Source: DATJPR01 sp963843525
GTDB taxonomy: Bacteria > Bacteroidota > Ignavibacteria > UBA10030 > UBA6906
DNA length: 64,000 bases
Direction of reading: 5' to 3'
Assembly (NCBI GenBank): GCA_963843525.1
Contig: CAWJKM010000005.1
Span: 558,001 to 622,000, forward strand
How positions within the stretch are numbered: the first letter of the stretch is position 1; each line of letters begins with the position of its first letter. A program made the translations under genes and the position numbers. This document shows positions 9,754 to 18,369 of the stretch, in pieces. The notes beneath the pieces were generated by a model. It had not been told where the DNA came from and made no database searches. It saw only the letters and a list, made by a program, of their open reading frames with translations.

Positions 9754-9881
9754 GACACGCCATTTTGGTTGGGGGGAAACCATGATCCGCGAAAATGGAG
9801 TCGATATTGAGCCGGATTTAATATATGAAGAGAATGGAAATAAACGGCGAAGGCCCGTTGAATTGCCATTACTCCCCACCA

Positions 9882-11021
9882 TCATGAGTCCTTGTCAAGA
9901 AGTGAAGACTCCACGGAATGGTTTGACCTCGCCAACAGACGGGGAAGGCGCAGAACAATCTCTTTGAGGAACCGGACGAAGGGCCGAATGCCGTACCTTC
10001 GATACACATGACGGATGGAGCTGAGGATGGTGAATGGTCGCATTGCGATCAATTGCGCGCGGATGAAGGTGAAGAAATAGAAGTCAAGAAACACGGGGAT
10101 TCGCTCATGAAATCTTGCTTTCGCCGCGGGGAACCCCTCTGTCAGCGCCGCGGCAATACACGCGGCGAGATGTTCCGGGGTGCAATCCGTCATTTCAAGA
10201 ATGGATTCTGTGGGAAGGCCGAAATATTCAGCATCGTGAAGCACCGAAGCAAATACCGACGTTCCCCGTTTTAACAACTGGATCATGGGCAGGGGAGTGG
10301 CCCAGTCCGACGTTGAGATCCATGTAACGCCGCTTGAGCAGCCAACCAGCAGCGTGCAGTATTTTGTCAGCTCCGCATTCTCGCGAAAACGAACGACACT
10401 TCCATCGATGATCCGCGGATCAGATGATTCGGCACGGATATTTGAAGAAAGAACGAATGCTGCGGCAGGCACCAGGTGCAGGACAGCCTTCGCGGTTTCA
10501 ATTGCGAAATCGGGAGTGACAAACGATTGATTGCTCGTCGATGCCGACTCGAACAGGATGCGGTATTTCGCCGACATGAATCCCGTCCGGGTGACAAAGT
10601 CCCTGACCCGCTCCACTTCTTCCGGGAAGAGGCGAAGAACGGGCGTCACCGGAACAGTGATCGGACGGGGATAGCCGCGGAAGATCGAGGCTCTGACTGT
10701 GCCGTCGAAGTTTTTATAGTTGTCCGGATTGACTTGTGTCAGAAAGACTTCGTCGAATTCACCGCGCCGTTTCCGTTCATACGCTTCATGCGCGAACCCG
10801 GGCCAGAGAGGTTCAATCTCCGCGCGGGAGTTCGCCGGAATCTCCCACACCTCATCGACGAGAGGATTCCCGTCCAGCACGCGGCGATACGCGGAGGAGA
10901 CGGCCCAGGTGAGGTGACAGCCGGGGTAATCCTGTTTGATCTGCCGGGCGACTGCTGTGGCATACAGGATATCCCCGTTGCACGAGAGTTGACCGAGAAG
11001 AATCCGCGGAGGAGTGTTCAT
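9882..11021 (-). CDS. GT9-like (heptosyltransferase-type) glycosyltransferase
   Basis: The 379-residue product starts with RILLGQLSCNGDILYATA, a variant of the GD(I/V)L signature of family 9 (ADP-heptose:LPS heptosyltransferase-like) enzymes, followed by ATAVARQIKQDYP and the VLDGNPLVDEVW segment. The C-terminal half is more divergent, without the clear heptosyltransferase GG/AR donor motif, and looks like the GT9-related sugar transferases found in O-antigen loci. The start is well defined: ATG 11021 overlaps the stop of the upstream SDR gene as ATGA, implying translational coupling. A clearer GT9 member lies at 26462. Donor and acceptor are unknown. Confidence 0.65.
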   Translation of the reverse strand: MNTPPRILLGQLSCNGDILYATAVARQIKQDYPGCHLTWAVSSAYRRVLDGNPLVDEVWEIPANSRAEIEPLWPGFAHEAYERKRRGEFDEVFLTQVNPDNYKNFDGTVRASIFRGYPRPITVPVTPVLRLFPEEVERVRDFVTRTGFMSAKYRILFESASTSNQSFVTPDFAIETAKAVLHLVPAAAFVLSSNIRAESSDPRIIDGSVVRFRENAELTKYCTLLVGCSSGVTWISTSDWATPLPMIQLLKRGTSVFASVLHDAEYFGLPTESILEMTDCTPEHLAACIAAALTEGFPAAKARFHERIPVFLDFYFFTFIRAQLIAMRPFTILSSIRHVYRRYGIRPFVRFLKEIVLRLPRLLARSNHSVESSLLDKDS

Positions 11022-11887
11022 AGCCCGCTCATCATTGCAGCAAGGGCATGGAACGTGACCCGTGGTTTCCAGCCAAGGGATCGCATGCGCCCGGGATTCG
11101 AGAAGAGAACGGGATATTCTGCTTTGAACCCCTCTGCCTTGCGGACGTGTCGTTTCCAATCGAGCCCGCGCAGTGCAAAGCATTCTTGCACCCATTCTTC
11201 GATGCTATGCGTCTCCCCCGACCCGATCACTGCTTCGTGAACCTTGTCCTGTTGCACCAGCGTCAGCACCCCTTCGGCCACGTCGCCTGCAAAGGTCCAC
11301 TCCTTGCGCGTGGAGAGATCGCCTATTTCGAGGAGTTCAGCTGATCCCCCGGAGATCCGTGCCGCTGCGTCAACGACGTCACGGCTTATATGGCCGGTCG
11401 ATCGTCGCGGACTTTCATGATGGAACAGATACCCCACATAAGTCCGGACGCCCAGTGCGCGATAATATCGCGCCGCGAAGACGGACTGAATGCGGGCCAC
11501 CGCGTACGGACTGCCGGCGGCGAAGGGGGTATCTTCCGAGATGGCACTCCCTGTGTTCAGGAACTGTACACCGGAACCGACGATGAACACCCTTGCAGGC
11601 AATCCGGCACGATACACCGATTCGAGGACGTTGAGCGTTCCTGTAGAGATTGTCGCATGGTTTTCAAAAAGGGCTTCGTGGCTCGTTGTCGAGCGGGCGG
11701 CAAGATGAAAGATCATCCCGGGCAGATGCTCCTGCACCAGGGCTTCCACAGAGGCGTAGTCGGCCACATCACCCCGGAGCCCATCGCCGGTTCGGGACAC
11801 TCCGAGCGGTTCAATCCCGCGGGTCCGGCAGGCCTGCGCGACGTAAGGGCCGTCCTGTCCATTGGCGCCGAAGATCAGGGCCTTCAT
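11018..11887 (-). CDS. Gmd/Rmd-like NAD(P)-dependent sugar-nucleotide SDR
   Basis: This 289-residue extended SDR starts with ALIFGANGQDGPYV (cofactor loop) and has the FNHESPRR-like FHHESPRRS motif of the GDP-mannose 4,6-dehydratase group, but is about 60 residues shorter than Gmd, matching the size of GDP-6-deoxy-4-keto-mannose reductases (RMD). With gmd at 14990 the pair could make a GDP-6-deoxyhexose such as GDP-rhamnose; this is inference. The catalytic motif reads Tyr128-Ala-Val-Ala-Arg132, with arginine where SDR enzymes carry lysine. ATG 11887 overlaps the preceding methyltransferase stop (ATGA), and its own stop overlaps the GT9-like gene in the same way, so three genes are coupled. 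Confidence 0.75.
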   Translation of the reverse strand: MKALIFGANGQDGPYVAQACRTRGIEPLGVSRTGDGLRGDVADYASVEALVQEHLPGMIFHLAARSTTSHEALFENHATISTGTLNVLESVYRAGLPARVFIVGSGVQFLNTGSAISEDTPFAAGSPYAVARIQSVFAARYYRALGVRTYVGYLFHHESPRRSTGHISRDVVDAAARISGGSAELLEIGDLSTRKEWTFAGDVAEGVLTLVQQDKVHEAVIGSGETHSIEEWVQECFALRGLDWKRHVRKAEGFKAEYPVLFSNPGRMRSLGWKPRVTFHALAAMMSGL

Positions 11888-13143
11888 GATCCGACAATTT
11901 CTATCTGCGGAAGGGGGAAGATGAACTTTGTACCGCTCTGCAAGATCTCCTGTTCCCGTTGGAGAAACTCCTCCCGGAAATGCCACGGGAGAACCAGGTA
12001 GTAGTCCGGCTTCAACGAGCGCGACTCTTGTTCGCTGACAATTGGAATCTCGGTACCGAGGGTGAAGGCTCCGTACTTGTCGGGATTTCTGTCCGCGGCG
12101 GCATCCACGATCCGATGGTCAATTCCACACCACTGGAGGATCGTATTTCCTTTCGTCGACGCACCGTACACGTGGATTCGTTTGCCTGCAGCCTTTAAGT
12201 CCACAAGGAGTTTATGCAGTTCGTCCCGCTGTGCTTCGATCCGGGTCTGGAAGGATGTATAGGGAGCGTTCGTATCCAGCGCGAGGTCAAATTCGGCCTG
12301 CCTGAGGTTCTGGAGTCTGTTCGCGTATTCCGGTTTGTCGAATGCACTGTTCAGATAGTGTGTGGCAAAGCATCGAATGCTCCCGCCGTTGATGGCGTTT
12401 TGTGACGCGACGACCACTTTCAAGCCCGCCCGCCTGAGGATGTTCTCCACAACCGCAAGACTATAATACTCCAGGTGCTCATGGCAGATCGTGTCGTACG
12501 AATTCAGCCGTAACATCACGGGCATATACGACATCTCAAACACCCAGAGCCCGTCGCGGGCAAGGATGTCTCTTATGCCGCGAACGAATCCGACGGGATC
12601 CTCCAGGTCATAAAACATTGCAATCGACGTCACCACGTCAAACTGCTTTGCGCCTGTAAGCGCGGACAGCCGCGTGGTAGGGAACACATCCTGAATGACG
12701 GTTATGCCCTCGCCGACCTCCCGTGCGACATCCGACGGGTCCACGCCGAATTTCTCCACCGACTCCGGATAGTTGCGAAGAAGCGTCCCGTCGTTGCATC
12801 CAATGTCAAGTACACGGCCGGGGGAGAGGGATTTCATTATCTGAATCTCATCCACGATTCCCTTCAGATGGGACCGCATGGTCTGATTTGTGCCCGATCG
12901 ATACCAGTATGCGGCGTACAAAATGGCGGGGGGAACGGAATGTTCCATCTGGAGTAACCCGCACGCCTGCTCGTCAAGCATTGGATTACAGTGCACCAGC
13001 GCCGTGGGAATTTTGCGACGGGATGGCTCTTCTTTGCCGGGCTTGACAAATGAGCCCTGGAGGAATTGTTCACCCAGGTCAATCACACGCGTAAGGGCCC
13101 TCGAGCCACAAACACGACAGGTCGTACGACGGAGAAGATGCAT
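11884..13143 (-). CDS. NovU/TylC3-type sugar C-methyltransferase family protein
   Basis: At 419 residues this protein has the three-part layout of the sugar C-methyltransferase family: an N-terminal zinc-finger-like region (CRVCGSRAL near residue 9, further Cys pairs before CGLLQM), a central SAM-binding domain with VLDIGCNDGTLL, the conserved YMP and CHEHLEYYS segments, and a C-terminal domain with IHVYGASTKGNTILQW and VLPWHFREE. Relatives add methyl groups to C3 or C5 of 4-keto-6-deoxy sugars attached to nucleotides. That fits the nearby gmd and SDR genes, though many family members in glycan clusters are uncharacterised. It overlaps the following SDR gene by ATGA. The start at ATG 13143 matches the Cys-rich N-terminus expected. 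Confidence 0.85.
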   Translation of the reverse strand: MHLLRRTTCRVCGSRALTRVIDLGEQFLQGSFVKPGKEEPSRRKIPTALVHCNPMLDEQACGLLQMEHSVPPAILYAAYWYRSGTNQTMRSHLKGIVDEIQIMKSLSPGRVLDIGCNDGTLLRNYPESVEKFGVDPSDVAREVGEGITVIQDVFPTTRLSALTGAKQFDVVTSIAMFYDLEDPVGFVRGIRDILARDGLWVFEMSYMPVMLRLNSYDTICHEHLEYYSLAVVENILRRAGLKVVVASQNAINGGSIRCFATHYLNSAFDKPEYANRLQNLRQAEFDLALDTNAPYTSFQTRIEAQRDELHKLLVDLKAAGKRIHVYGASTKGNTILQWCGIDHRIVDAAADRNPDKYGAFTLGTEIPIVSEQESRSLKPDYYLVLPWHFREEFLQREQEILQSGTKFIFPLPQIEIVGS

Positions 13144-13170
13144 AGAGGATTCGGGAACCGTTAATGAAGG

Positions 13171-13629
13171 TCAGGAAGCGGAAGGAGGAGCAGCCGCAGC
13201 TTCGAGCATTGACTTGAAGGCATTGTTCAGTTGATCGATACAGCGGTTGCGTTCAAGGTTGAGAATTGCCAGCTGTTTCACCACCGCGTCCTTCTGCTCC
13301 GGTGGAACGCGTTCGAATTCGTACACGCGCTCTTGTTCATGCCACAATTTGATGTTGACGTCGGCGAGACGACCGAAGACCTCTCCGATCGTGCCGCTCA
13401 CTTCTCCAACAGGATTTCCTTCCTTCCGGTACACTTTGTTGGCGGCGAAGGTCAGCCGCTCGAAGGGAATTTGTCCCGCCACGGCGGCACCAAGATATTC
13501 CCCGATTTCATCGCGGAGCTGTCGTTCCTGCTGCGAAAGGCTTTTCAGGGTGTCCTGATCCGACGCGTGCCATTGCTTGAGTTTCACAATGGTGAGTTTG
13601 TCGCACAGCGAACCAAGTGTCTCTGCCAT
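13171..13629 (-). CDS. Small helical protein, DUF4254-like
   Basis: A 152-residue, largely alpha-helical, soluble protein. It begins ETLGSLCDKLTIVKLKQWH and ends with a coiled-coil-like run (LAILNLERNRCIDQLNNAF) and a low-complexity Ala/Pro/Ser tail. The pattern of a conserved LWHEQE in the middle and an (I/L)DxLNxxRN-like segment near the end resembles the DUF4254 family found in glycosyltransferase clusters, but the assignment is from memory of the pattern and is weak. The open frame runs to 13719; I chose ATG 13629, which follows the FkbM-like gene stop by 10 bases. No catalytic motif is visible, so no function is proposed; it may partner with the adjacent FkbM-like protein. Confidence 0.55.
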   Translation of the reverse strand: MAETLGSLCDKLTIVKLKQWHASDQDTLKSLSQQERQLRDEIGEYLGAAVAGQIPFERLTFAANKVYRKEGNPVGEVSGTIGEVFGRLADVNIKLWHEQERVYEFERVPPEQKDAVVKQLAILNLERNRCIDQLNNAFKSMLEAAAAPPSAS

Positions 13630-13639
13630 TACGGTCCTC

Positions 13640-14563
13640 TCATCGCTCTTCCGGCGGGATGATATCCCGCACGCGGAGAGTCTCTCCTGTCTGAACATCA
13701 ATGAGCGGCATGTCCGCAATAAGGCGGAGCCCTTCCCTGTAGTCCAGAAACGTCAATTGTCCTTCGCGGTCACGGGAACTGCGGTACTTTGCACGCGTGT
13801 AGACCTCCCGGGGTGAAACGGCCTTGAGCCCCCCGCGCACATCGTTCCGGACAAAGAACGCGTTGTTGCCGGCGCTGTTGGATCCGACCAGTGTGTACCC
13901 TTTTCGCCTGGCGAGAAGGTCCAGTGCCGGAAGTGAGGCGCCGCCATAGAGGAATGAATAATGGGCTTTGACCTTGTCGAACGCCCTGTCATAGGGACTT
14001 ACCACGGCCCGATCGCATCCGAGGATATTGTCGTACTCGCAGATGACAATGCGGGGGGAAACACTCTCGATGGCCTCCCATACCCAGTAGTCATTGCCGT
14101 CGATATCTACGGAGAGAAGTCCGATTTCTCCCTTCGCGCCGTTCTCCGTGAGGAGCTGATTGATGTTTTCCCTTTCAACGAATGCGCACACTGCCTTCAG
14201 GTCGTGCCGGAAGTAGAGCATTTGTTTCCATATCGCTTCAACGTCCTTCTTGCTCGCTTCGAGAATGAGTCCGGACCAGTTATTGTTCTGAAGCAGAAAC
14301 CGTGTATTGGATTCCTGATAGTCCTGAACTCCAAACTCCACAAAGTACGGCACCGGGATGGGAATTGTGCGGATCAGGTGTTGAATGATGCCGTCTTCTC
14401 CCCACTGGGAAAATACTTTAAATTCATAATCACGGAGCGCCTTTCCGGCGTCGGCGCCTGCCGACAGGCGCAGTTCAATCCGGCCGACTGCCTGCTGCAG
14501 TTGTTCCACACGGCGGACCAATTCGCTGAGCTGGGCCAGTCGACGTTGAATGCGTTGAATCAT
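13640..14563 (-). CDS. FkbM-like putative methyltransferase
   Basis: The 307-residue product opens with a short coiled-coil stretch (residues about 5-40), then FSQWGEDGIIQHLI, YFVEFGVQDYQESNTRFL and NNWSGLILEAS, with a later LLSVDIDGNDYWVW segment. FVEFG plays the role of SAM motif I and the DIDGNDYWVWE region corresponds to the motif seen in FkbM-type methyltransferases, which O-methylate sugars. Proteins with this SQWGED signature are common in surface polysaccharide loci and are mostly uncharacterised. The frame is open 282 bases further upstream, but that extension has no similarity and ATG 14563 directly precedes the coiled coil. It is the first gene after a 426-base gap, so it may begin its own transcript. 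Confidence 0.6.
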   Translation of the reverse strand: MIQRIQRRLAQLSELVRRVEQLQQAVGRIELRLSAGADAGKALRDYEFKVFSQWGEDGIIQHLIRTIPIPVPYFVEFGVQDYQESNTRFLLQNNNWSGLILEASKKDVEAIWKQMLYFRHDLKAVCAFVERENINQLLTENGAKGEIGLLSVDIDGNDYWVWEAIESVSPRIVICEYDNILGCDRAVVSPYDRAFDKVKAHYSFLYGGASLPALDLLARRKGYTLVGSNSAGNNAFFVRNDVRGGLKAVSPREVYTRAKYRSSRDREGQLTFLDYREGLRLIADMPLIDVQTGETLRVRDIIPPEER

Positions 14564-14989
14564 GAGGGGAGCACCTTGGCTTGTCCGGAAGTTCAGAACC
14601 CTTCGCTGGCCCAATTGCCGCTCGCTGTCCCATTGACAAGCTTCCATGCCTGCGTGGAGCTGCGGAAACAATCCGGGAAAAGGCAGGCGCTTATCGCCGG
14701 CCGCATCTCCGCAGTTCCAGGAGCAAGCGTCCGGGCAGCAAAGTCGGTCATAAAATACGCAAATATGTTGCTCCGCGCAACGAGGTGGACACACACTCCC
14801 CGGGGCATGCGAACGGTGGAATGGCACTTGCGAATTGAGATACACCGGGAGGCACCGACAAAGGACAGGGTTGACCGCGCCTCCCGTTCCACGAAGAAGA
14901 AAGAGGGTCTCAGTGTTTCGCTTCGTCCCGGCGTCTCGCTCTCATTCTTCGCAGAAGAGAGGTTGGAGGAGCAAGCACAGGGTCCCGAT
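14564..14989. other. Intergenic region without recognisable gene
   Basis: These 426 bases separate gmd from the FkbM-like gene. A minus-strand open frame (14593-14892, 99 codons, GTG start) shows no family motif, no ribosome-binding site and an odd composition, so I do not call it. The only structure I can point to is a possible sigma70-like promoter at 14752-14780. The region may be a remnant of an older gene or simply a long leader for the downstream operon. Confidence 0.5.
14752..14780 (-). promoter_or_regulatory. Possible sigma70-like promoter before FkbM-like gene
   Basis: On the minus strand TTGCGC (14775-14780) and TATTTT (14752-14757) are separated by exactly 17 bases in an otherwise GC-rich stretch. 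If real it would give a leader of about 180 bases to the FkbM-like gene. The -35 match is only partial, so this is tentative. Confidence 0.28.
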
Positions 14990-16033
14990 TCAGAACCCCC
15001 GCCGCTGCACTTTTTCGAAATCAGCCTTTGCCATCATGGCGATCAGATCCGGGAATTTTGTGGTCGGCGCCCACCCGAGCACGCGCTTTGCTTTGCTCGC
15101 GTCCCCGATGAGCATCTCCACCTCCGTCGGCCGGTAATAGAACGGGTCCACCGCAATGACGGTTGAGCCGGTGCGTGCGTCGACGCCCTTTTCTTCAGGC
15201 CCGGCACCCTTCCATTCAATCCGGATATCGAGTTCGCGGAACGCCAGCTCGGCGAATTCCCGGACTGTGTGCGTTTCGCCGGTCGCCATGACAAAATCAT
15301 CCGGGGTGTCGTGCTGGAGAATTCTCCACATCCCTTCGCAATATTCGGGCGCGTAACCCCAGTCACGCCGGGCGTTGAGATTGCCGATCGTAAGCACCTT
15401 CTGCAACCCGAGTTTGATTTTTGCCGCCCCGAGAGTGATTTTTCGCGTTACGAACCCCTCGCCGCGGCGCGGCGATTCGTGGTTGAACAAAATCCCGTTG
15501 CACGCAAACAGGTTATACGCCTCACGGTAATTCACCACGATCCAGTACCCGTAGAGTTTCGCCACCCCGTAGGGACTTCTCGGGTAAAAGGGGGTTGATT
15601 CGTTTTGCGGCACGGACTGCACTTTCCCGAACAGTTCGCTGGTGGATGCCTGATAGAACCGGGTGCGGACTCCGGTTTCACGAATCGCATCGAGAAAACG
15701 CAGTGTTCCCACCGCATCCACCTGGGCAGTGTACTCCGGCACATCGAACGACACTTTCACGTGGCTCTGCGCTGCAAGGTTGTAGATTTCGTCGGGCTCA
15801 ATTTTCTCGAGAAGCCTGTTGAGATTCGACGTGTCGGTCACATCTCCATAATGCAGAAAGAGCTTCTTGTTCATGATGCTCTCATTCTGAATATAAATGT
15901 GATCGATCCTCCCGCGGTTGAAAGAACTGCTCCGTCGAATGATCCCGTGAATCTCATAACCTTTGTCAAGGAGCAGCTCGGCAAGATAGGAGCCGTCCTG
16001 GCCGGTAATCCCGGAAATCAACGCTCGTTTCAC
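14990..16033 (-). CDS. gmd: GDP-mannose 4,6-dehydratase
   Basis: The 347-residue protein is a clear Gmd: it converts GDP-D-mannose to GDP-4-keto-6-deoxy-mannose in the cytosol, the branch point to GDP-fucose, GDP-rhamnose or GDP-perosamine. Visible features are the NADP-binding ALISGITGQDGSYL, HGIIRRSSSFN, NLAAQSHVKVSF, the catalytic Thr-Ser-Glu triad segment (ASTSELFG, residues about 129-136) with Tyr155-x3-Lys159, the FNHESPRRGEGFVTRKI motif and NLNARRDWG. No fucose synthase follows directly; the best candidate for the next step is the Rmd-like SDR at 11018. The start is a GTG (16033), preceded by GAGGG at a good distance; no ATG is available before the first beta strand. Confidence 0.97.
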   Translation of the reverse strand: MKRALISGITGQDGSYLAELLLDKGYEIHGIIRRSSSFNRGRIDHIYIQNESIMNKKLFLHYGDVTDTSNLNRLLEKIEPDEIYNLAAQSHVKVSFDVPEYTAQVDAVGTLRFLDAIRETGVRTRFYQASTSELFGKVQSVPQNESTPFYPRSPYGVAKLYGYWIVVNYREAYNLFACNGILFNHESPRRGEGFVTRKITLGAAKIKLGLQKVLTIGNLNARRDWGYAPEYCEGMWRILQHDTPDDFVMATGETHTVREFAELAFRELDIRIEWKGAGPEEKGVDARTGSTVIAVDPFYYRPTEVEMLIGDASKAKRVLGWAPTTKFPDLIAMMAKADFEKVQRRGF

Positions 16034-16073
16034 AATTCGGCCCTCGGTAATGAATGGATGATGCGCTGCACCG

Positions 16074-17402
16074 TCAATTGGAGTCCCCCCGGAGTTTTCC
16101 GACCGACCGCTGCACGAAAATGCTGATGTCTCTCCAACGGCGCATGACTTCAGAAGAAGTTATCGGAACATGATCGATCATGCGGTGGAGCGACAGGAAT
16201 GCAACAAGGACAGCAGACAGAACGTAACCGCCCGTCGCACCCGTCACCCCGAACAGGGGTATCAGAATGATGTAGAACACAAGAGAGCCTGTCAGCGCCT
16301 CGAGACCGATCACAAACCCTGCACGTGCTTCGCCGATGCCCAGGAGCACACTCGATGCGATCGCGGTTGCAGGAACAAAGAGCGCCATGACGCCGAACAG
16401 CTGCAGTTGCGGCACCGCCTCCAGATATTTCCCCTGGTACACGATGTGAACGAGGGGACCGGCAAGGAAAAGAAAGGCCGCCATGACCGGAACCATCCCC
16501 ACGGCACTGAACAGCAGGGACTTTTCGACTACGATCTTCAGGGAAGATTTCTCCTGACGCGAGGAAAGTTGAGAAGCGGCTGGTAGCAAGAACATCTGCA
16601 CGACTTGAGAAACCATATCGTACGCACGGGTGAAAATCTTCACGGAATTGTAGGCGGCCACTTCGATGGGCCCGGTGAATGCGGCGAGCAGAAACGAGTC
16701 TGCCCGACCGGTAAACAGCGAACTGACAACCCCTCCCAGAGAAAAGGACCCGTAGTTCCAGATCTTGCGGATGACTTCCCGGGAGAGACGCCGCGTGAGA
16801 TACAGGCTGCGCCAGGTAAACGCGATCCCGAGAAGCGACGAGCACGTGAGCGAAATGATATTGATATACACAAGGTCCATCGCCGCGTCGAATTGATGCA
16901 TACGCGACCAGACCCAGGTGAGAAACGGTGCACCGAGAAAGTGCACGGCGTCCGTGAAAAACAATTCCCGGACCCTGAACCGGGCCTGGAGGAGCACGAG
17001 GGAAAGATTCCGGGCGAAGGAGGCCGCCAGCATCGCCGGGAGATATGCCAGCAGCGCGGACAGCCGGTACGAGTGAAGGATCGCACTGATTTCTGTCCGG
17101 AATCCCAGGATAACGACAGCGGCAAGAACCGTGAATCCGGTTTGCATGCCGATGGCCACGGTGACGGTTTCGCGGGATTCCTCCGGCTCCTCTGCGGCAA
17201 ATTTGAGCAACGGATTGAGCGCAAATGCCGTGACGAGCCCGGACAACAACAGAAAGATCTCCTGGAGCAGCGTCCAGTTGCCGAACTCCTCCTCCGGCAG
17301 GACACGGATGACCAGAAGCACATACCCCAGACCGTAGACGACAGGCAACGCCTTGTCCGCGAGCCCCCACACTCCTTTACCCAGATGTTTCCCGAATTCC
17401 AT
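16074..17402 (-). CDS. Wzx-like polysaccharide flippase (second copy)
   Basis: This 442-residue membrane protein has about 12 predicted helices and belongs to the MOP exporter superfamily. The N-terminus GKHLGKGVWGLADKALPVVYG and the following VLPEEEFGNWTLLQEIF segment replace the Y-G-x-W motif of the first flippase, so the two are not recent duplicates. Such proteins export lipid-linked oligosaccharides or teichuronic/exopolysaccharide units. It starts at ATG 17402, 64 bases after a GT2 gene, and ends 40 bases before gmd, all on the same strand. Substrate specificity is not predictable. Confidence 0.82.
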   Translation of the reverse strand: MEFGKHLGKGVWGLADKALPVVYGLGYVLLVIRVLPEEEFGNWTLLQEIFLLLSGLVTAFALNPLLKFAAEEPEESRETVTVAIGMQTGFTVLAAVVILGFRTEISAILHSYRLSALLAYLPAMLAASFARNLSLVLLQARFRVRELFFTDAVHFLGAPFLTWVWSRMHQFDAAMDLVYINIISLTCSSLLGIAFTWRSLYLTRRLSREVIRKIWNYGSFSLGGVVSSLFTGRADSFLLAAFTGPIEVAAYNSVKIFTRAYDMVSQVVQMFLLPAASQLSSRQEKSSLKIVVEKSLLFSAVGMVPVMAAFLFLAGPLVHIVYQGKYLEAVPQLQLFGVMALFVPATAIASSVLLGIGEARAGFVIGLEALTGSLVFYIILIPLFGVTGATGGYVLSAVLVAFLSLHRMIDHVPITSSEVMRRWRDISIFVQRSVGKLRGDSN

Positions 17403-17466
17403 ATTCGCTTTTTGCTGAAAGAACCCGCACCGTCGGTGAATCCCCGCCCGGATCCGGGAGGTGTTC

Positions 17467-18333
17467 TCATGTCCGGGACGACGCGCGCGCCGTGCCCAAT
17501 CGAAATCGAAGCGCTACGATGAGGTTCGCCACGCCGATCATCCACGGCCAGGTCAACCAGTGATACCACTTTGCGTACCGGGAGAAGAAGCGGAAACTGC
17601 TGATGAGCTTGTTACGCAGTTTGAAGGCAGAGAGATGCCCCCCCGCACTCACCGAGAGCTTGTGCCAGACTTTTCCTTCTGGTTCATACCAGACCGTGTA
17701 CCCCGCACGTTTGACACGCATGGACCAGTCCGCATCTTCTCCGTACATGAAGTACGACTCGTCGAGAACCCCGGCCGCCCGGACGACGGAACTTCTGATA
17801 AGGGTACAGCAGCCTGTCGCATAGTCGGTCTCCCGGGCGCGGTCGTGCTGACCGCAGTCAACCTCGCGTATCCCGATGTGTCTCATCGTTCCCGTCCAGA
17901 AGGAAACCTTCGCCCCCGCAAACCAGAGGACCTCCGGCCGGTCGTAGTAATAAATCTTGGGAGCGACCATGCCGCACCGTTGATCCGCATCCATTCTTCC
18001 AACCAACGCCTGGACAATCGAAGGATCGACAACGGTGTCGTTGTTCAGAAGCAGAATGTACTCTGCGTTCAGTTCCAGCGCTCGTTTGATGCCGGCGTTG
18101 TTCCCGCCCGCGAACCGGAGGTTGCTCGACTGTTGAAGAATCTCCGCTTCCGGACAATTCAGTTGAATCGCTTCGACCGAGCCATCCGTAGAGGCGTTAT
18201 CCACGACAAGAACATGAAGAGCGTGGGATCGCACCGCGCGCAGGGAGCGCAGACAATCCAGCGTAACCTCGCGACCGTTCCAATTGACAAGGATGACGGC
18301 GACCTTCGTATGTGTGGAAGTTGCGTGAGTCAC
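17467..18333 (-). CDS. Glycosyltransferase family 2 (rhamnosyltransferase-like)
   Basis: A 288-residue GT-A enzyme with VAVILVNWNGREVTLDCL, LVVDNASTDGS, AGGNNAGIKRAL, the metal-binding LLLNNDT and the late YATGCCTLIRSSVV and FMYGEDADWSMRVKRAGY motifs. This arrangement (NNDTVVD, then FMYGEDxDW) is typical of the WbbL/rhamnosyltransferase-like GT2 subgroup active on dTDP- or GDP-deoxysugars. The start is GTG 18333, just before the first strand. It is preceded by a GT4 gene and followed by a flippase. A C-terminal hydrophobic stretch (WLTWPWMIGVANLIVAL) may associate it with the membrane. Confidence 0.87.
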   Translation of the reverse strand: MTHATSTHTKVAVILVNWNGREVTLDCLRSLRAVRSHALHVLVVDNASTDGSVEAIQLNCPEAEILQQSSNLRFAGGNNAGIKRALELNAEYILLLNNDTVVDPSIVQALVGRMDADQRCGMVAPKIYYYDRPEVLWFAGAKVSFWTGTMRHIGIREVDCGQHDRARETDYATGCCTLIRSSVVRAAGVLDESYFMYGEDADWSMRVKRAGYTVWYEPEGKVWHKLSVSAGGHLSAFKLRNKLISSFRFFSRYAKWYHWLTWPWMIGVANLIVALRFRLGTARASSRT

Positions 18334-18369
18334 GGTTGCACAGGATCCAGAGAGGGGAGGCTTCGTTGT

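Noticed and set aside
14593..14892. 99-codon minus-strand frame in the gap after gmd
   Set aside because: No motif, no ribosome-binding site, GTG start; not enough to call a gene.
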